NCBI GenBank assembly: GCA_015657535.1
Contig: JADHZB010001393.1
Span: 6,411 to 70,410, forward strand
Direction of reading: 5' to 3'
DNA length: 64,000 nt
Source of the DNA: Nephromyces sp. MM_2019
Lineage: Eukaryota > Apicomplexa > Aconoidasida > Nephromycida
Below, one piece after another: positions 63,565 to 64,000 of the stretch; position 1 is the stretch's first letter, and every line of letters begins with the position of its first letter. Both the position numbers and the translations under genes were made by a program. Under the pieces are notes generated by a model. It was not told where the DNA came from. It searched no databases and saw nothing but the letters and a program-made list of their open reading frames with translations.

Positions 63565-64000
63565 CTGTGAGTGTTAAGAGTACGTTTGTGTGTGTGTGTG
63601 TGTGTGTCTGCTTATTGGTTCTAATGGGTGCGAATTTCTTCGATGGGAAAAAACCATTTTGGGTGCTTCGACGAAAAGGCAAAAAATCGCGTAGAAGATG
63701 AAGATCTTCAGTTCAGTTTGCAGTGCAAAACCTGCGTAGAACTAATCCATGAAGAAAAGAAAAAAAGGCATTCAGATATCACGCACACAGGCACCACAGA
63801 CACACTCGCCGCACACACGACACACGCAGAATCAGATAAAAAAGGTAAACGCGCGCGCCAGAAAAAAGCTGCAAAGCAGCATACACACACACCAAACAAA
63901 AGAGAGCACACATTACAAGCACCACGAACAGTACCCACATAACATGAGCACCACACACTCCCCCTACTCCTCACACACACGCTACACACACTACGCACAA
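63565..64000. other. Right edge: TG repeat and undefined 5' part of the large minus-strand gene
   Basis: The exon starting at 63564 needs an upstream exon ending in phase 1. A minus-strand open stretch at about 63720-63610 (reading LKIFIFYAIFCLFVEAPKM) is a candidate, but I could not fix its donor. A TG microsatellite lies at 63589-63608 and CA-rich DNA from 63780 to the edge. Plus-strand frames here are repeat shadows. Confidence 0.35.

Overview
The window is nuclear DNA of a protist. Genes are split by many short GT-AG introns (a few look GC-AG), intergenic spacers are long and AT-rich, and there is no bacterial gene organisation. The clearest lineage marker is a complete LCCL-lectin adhesive-like (CCp1/CCp2-type) gene at 38.6-44.6 kb. 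That family is a hallmark of Apicomplexa, so I read the window as an apicomplexan or close relative. The intron density argues against Plasmodium or a piroplasm. I cannot name the genus. All exon joins below come from my own splice-site and reading-frame matching, with no transcript evidence.

Layout. 0-2 kb: the 3' end of a plus-strand gene, then part of a minus-strand RNPS1-like RNA-binding gene. 2-7.5 kb: no gene I can support, but one strong hairpin. 7.5-15.4 kb: a minus-strand gene of 12 exons encoding an unusual GYF, BTB, BACK and SPRY-like combination, with one apparent frameshift in a run of seven A. 15.4-22.9 kb: no supportable gene. 22.9-26.3 kb: a four-exon, four-helix tetraspanin-like membrane protein in very AT-rich DNA. 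30.6-35.1 kb: a nine-exon tubulin tyrosine ligase-like (TTLL) enzyme. 38.6-44.6 kb: the 24-exon secreted CCp protein (about 1485 residues). 45.3-46.5 kb: a three-exon secreted protein with a LysM-like motif and a cysteine-rich C terminus, just upstream of the CCp gene on the same strand. 49.9 kb to the right edge: a very large minus-strand gene with at least 17 exons, predicted mostly helical and not identified, whose introns are full of CA/TG microsatellites, minisatellites and G-runs. One intron or exon border there is lost in a 50-base assembly gap.

How the genes fit together. The CCp protein, the LysM/Cys-rich protein and the tetraspanin-like protein are surface or secretory-pathway products. 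CCp proteins are known from sexual stages of apicomplexans, where they form adhesive complexes. The TTLL enzyme modifies tubulin of axonemes or pellicle microtubules, which would also suit a flagellated gamete or a motile zoite. Any functional link between these neighbours is inference.

The ends of the window (0-4 kb and 49-64 kb) are rich in CA/TG simple repeats and the 4-49 kb middle almost lacks them. This could be real domain structure or an assembly join.
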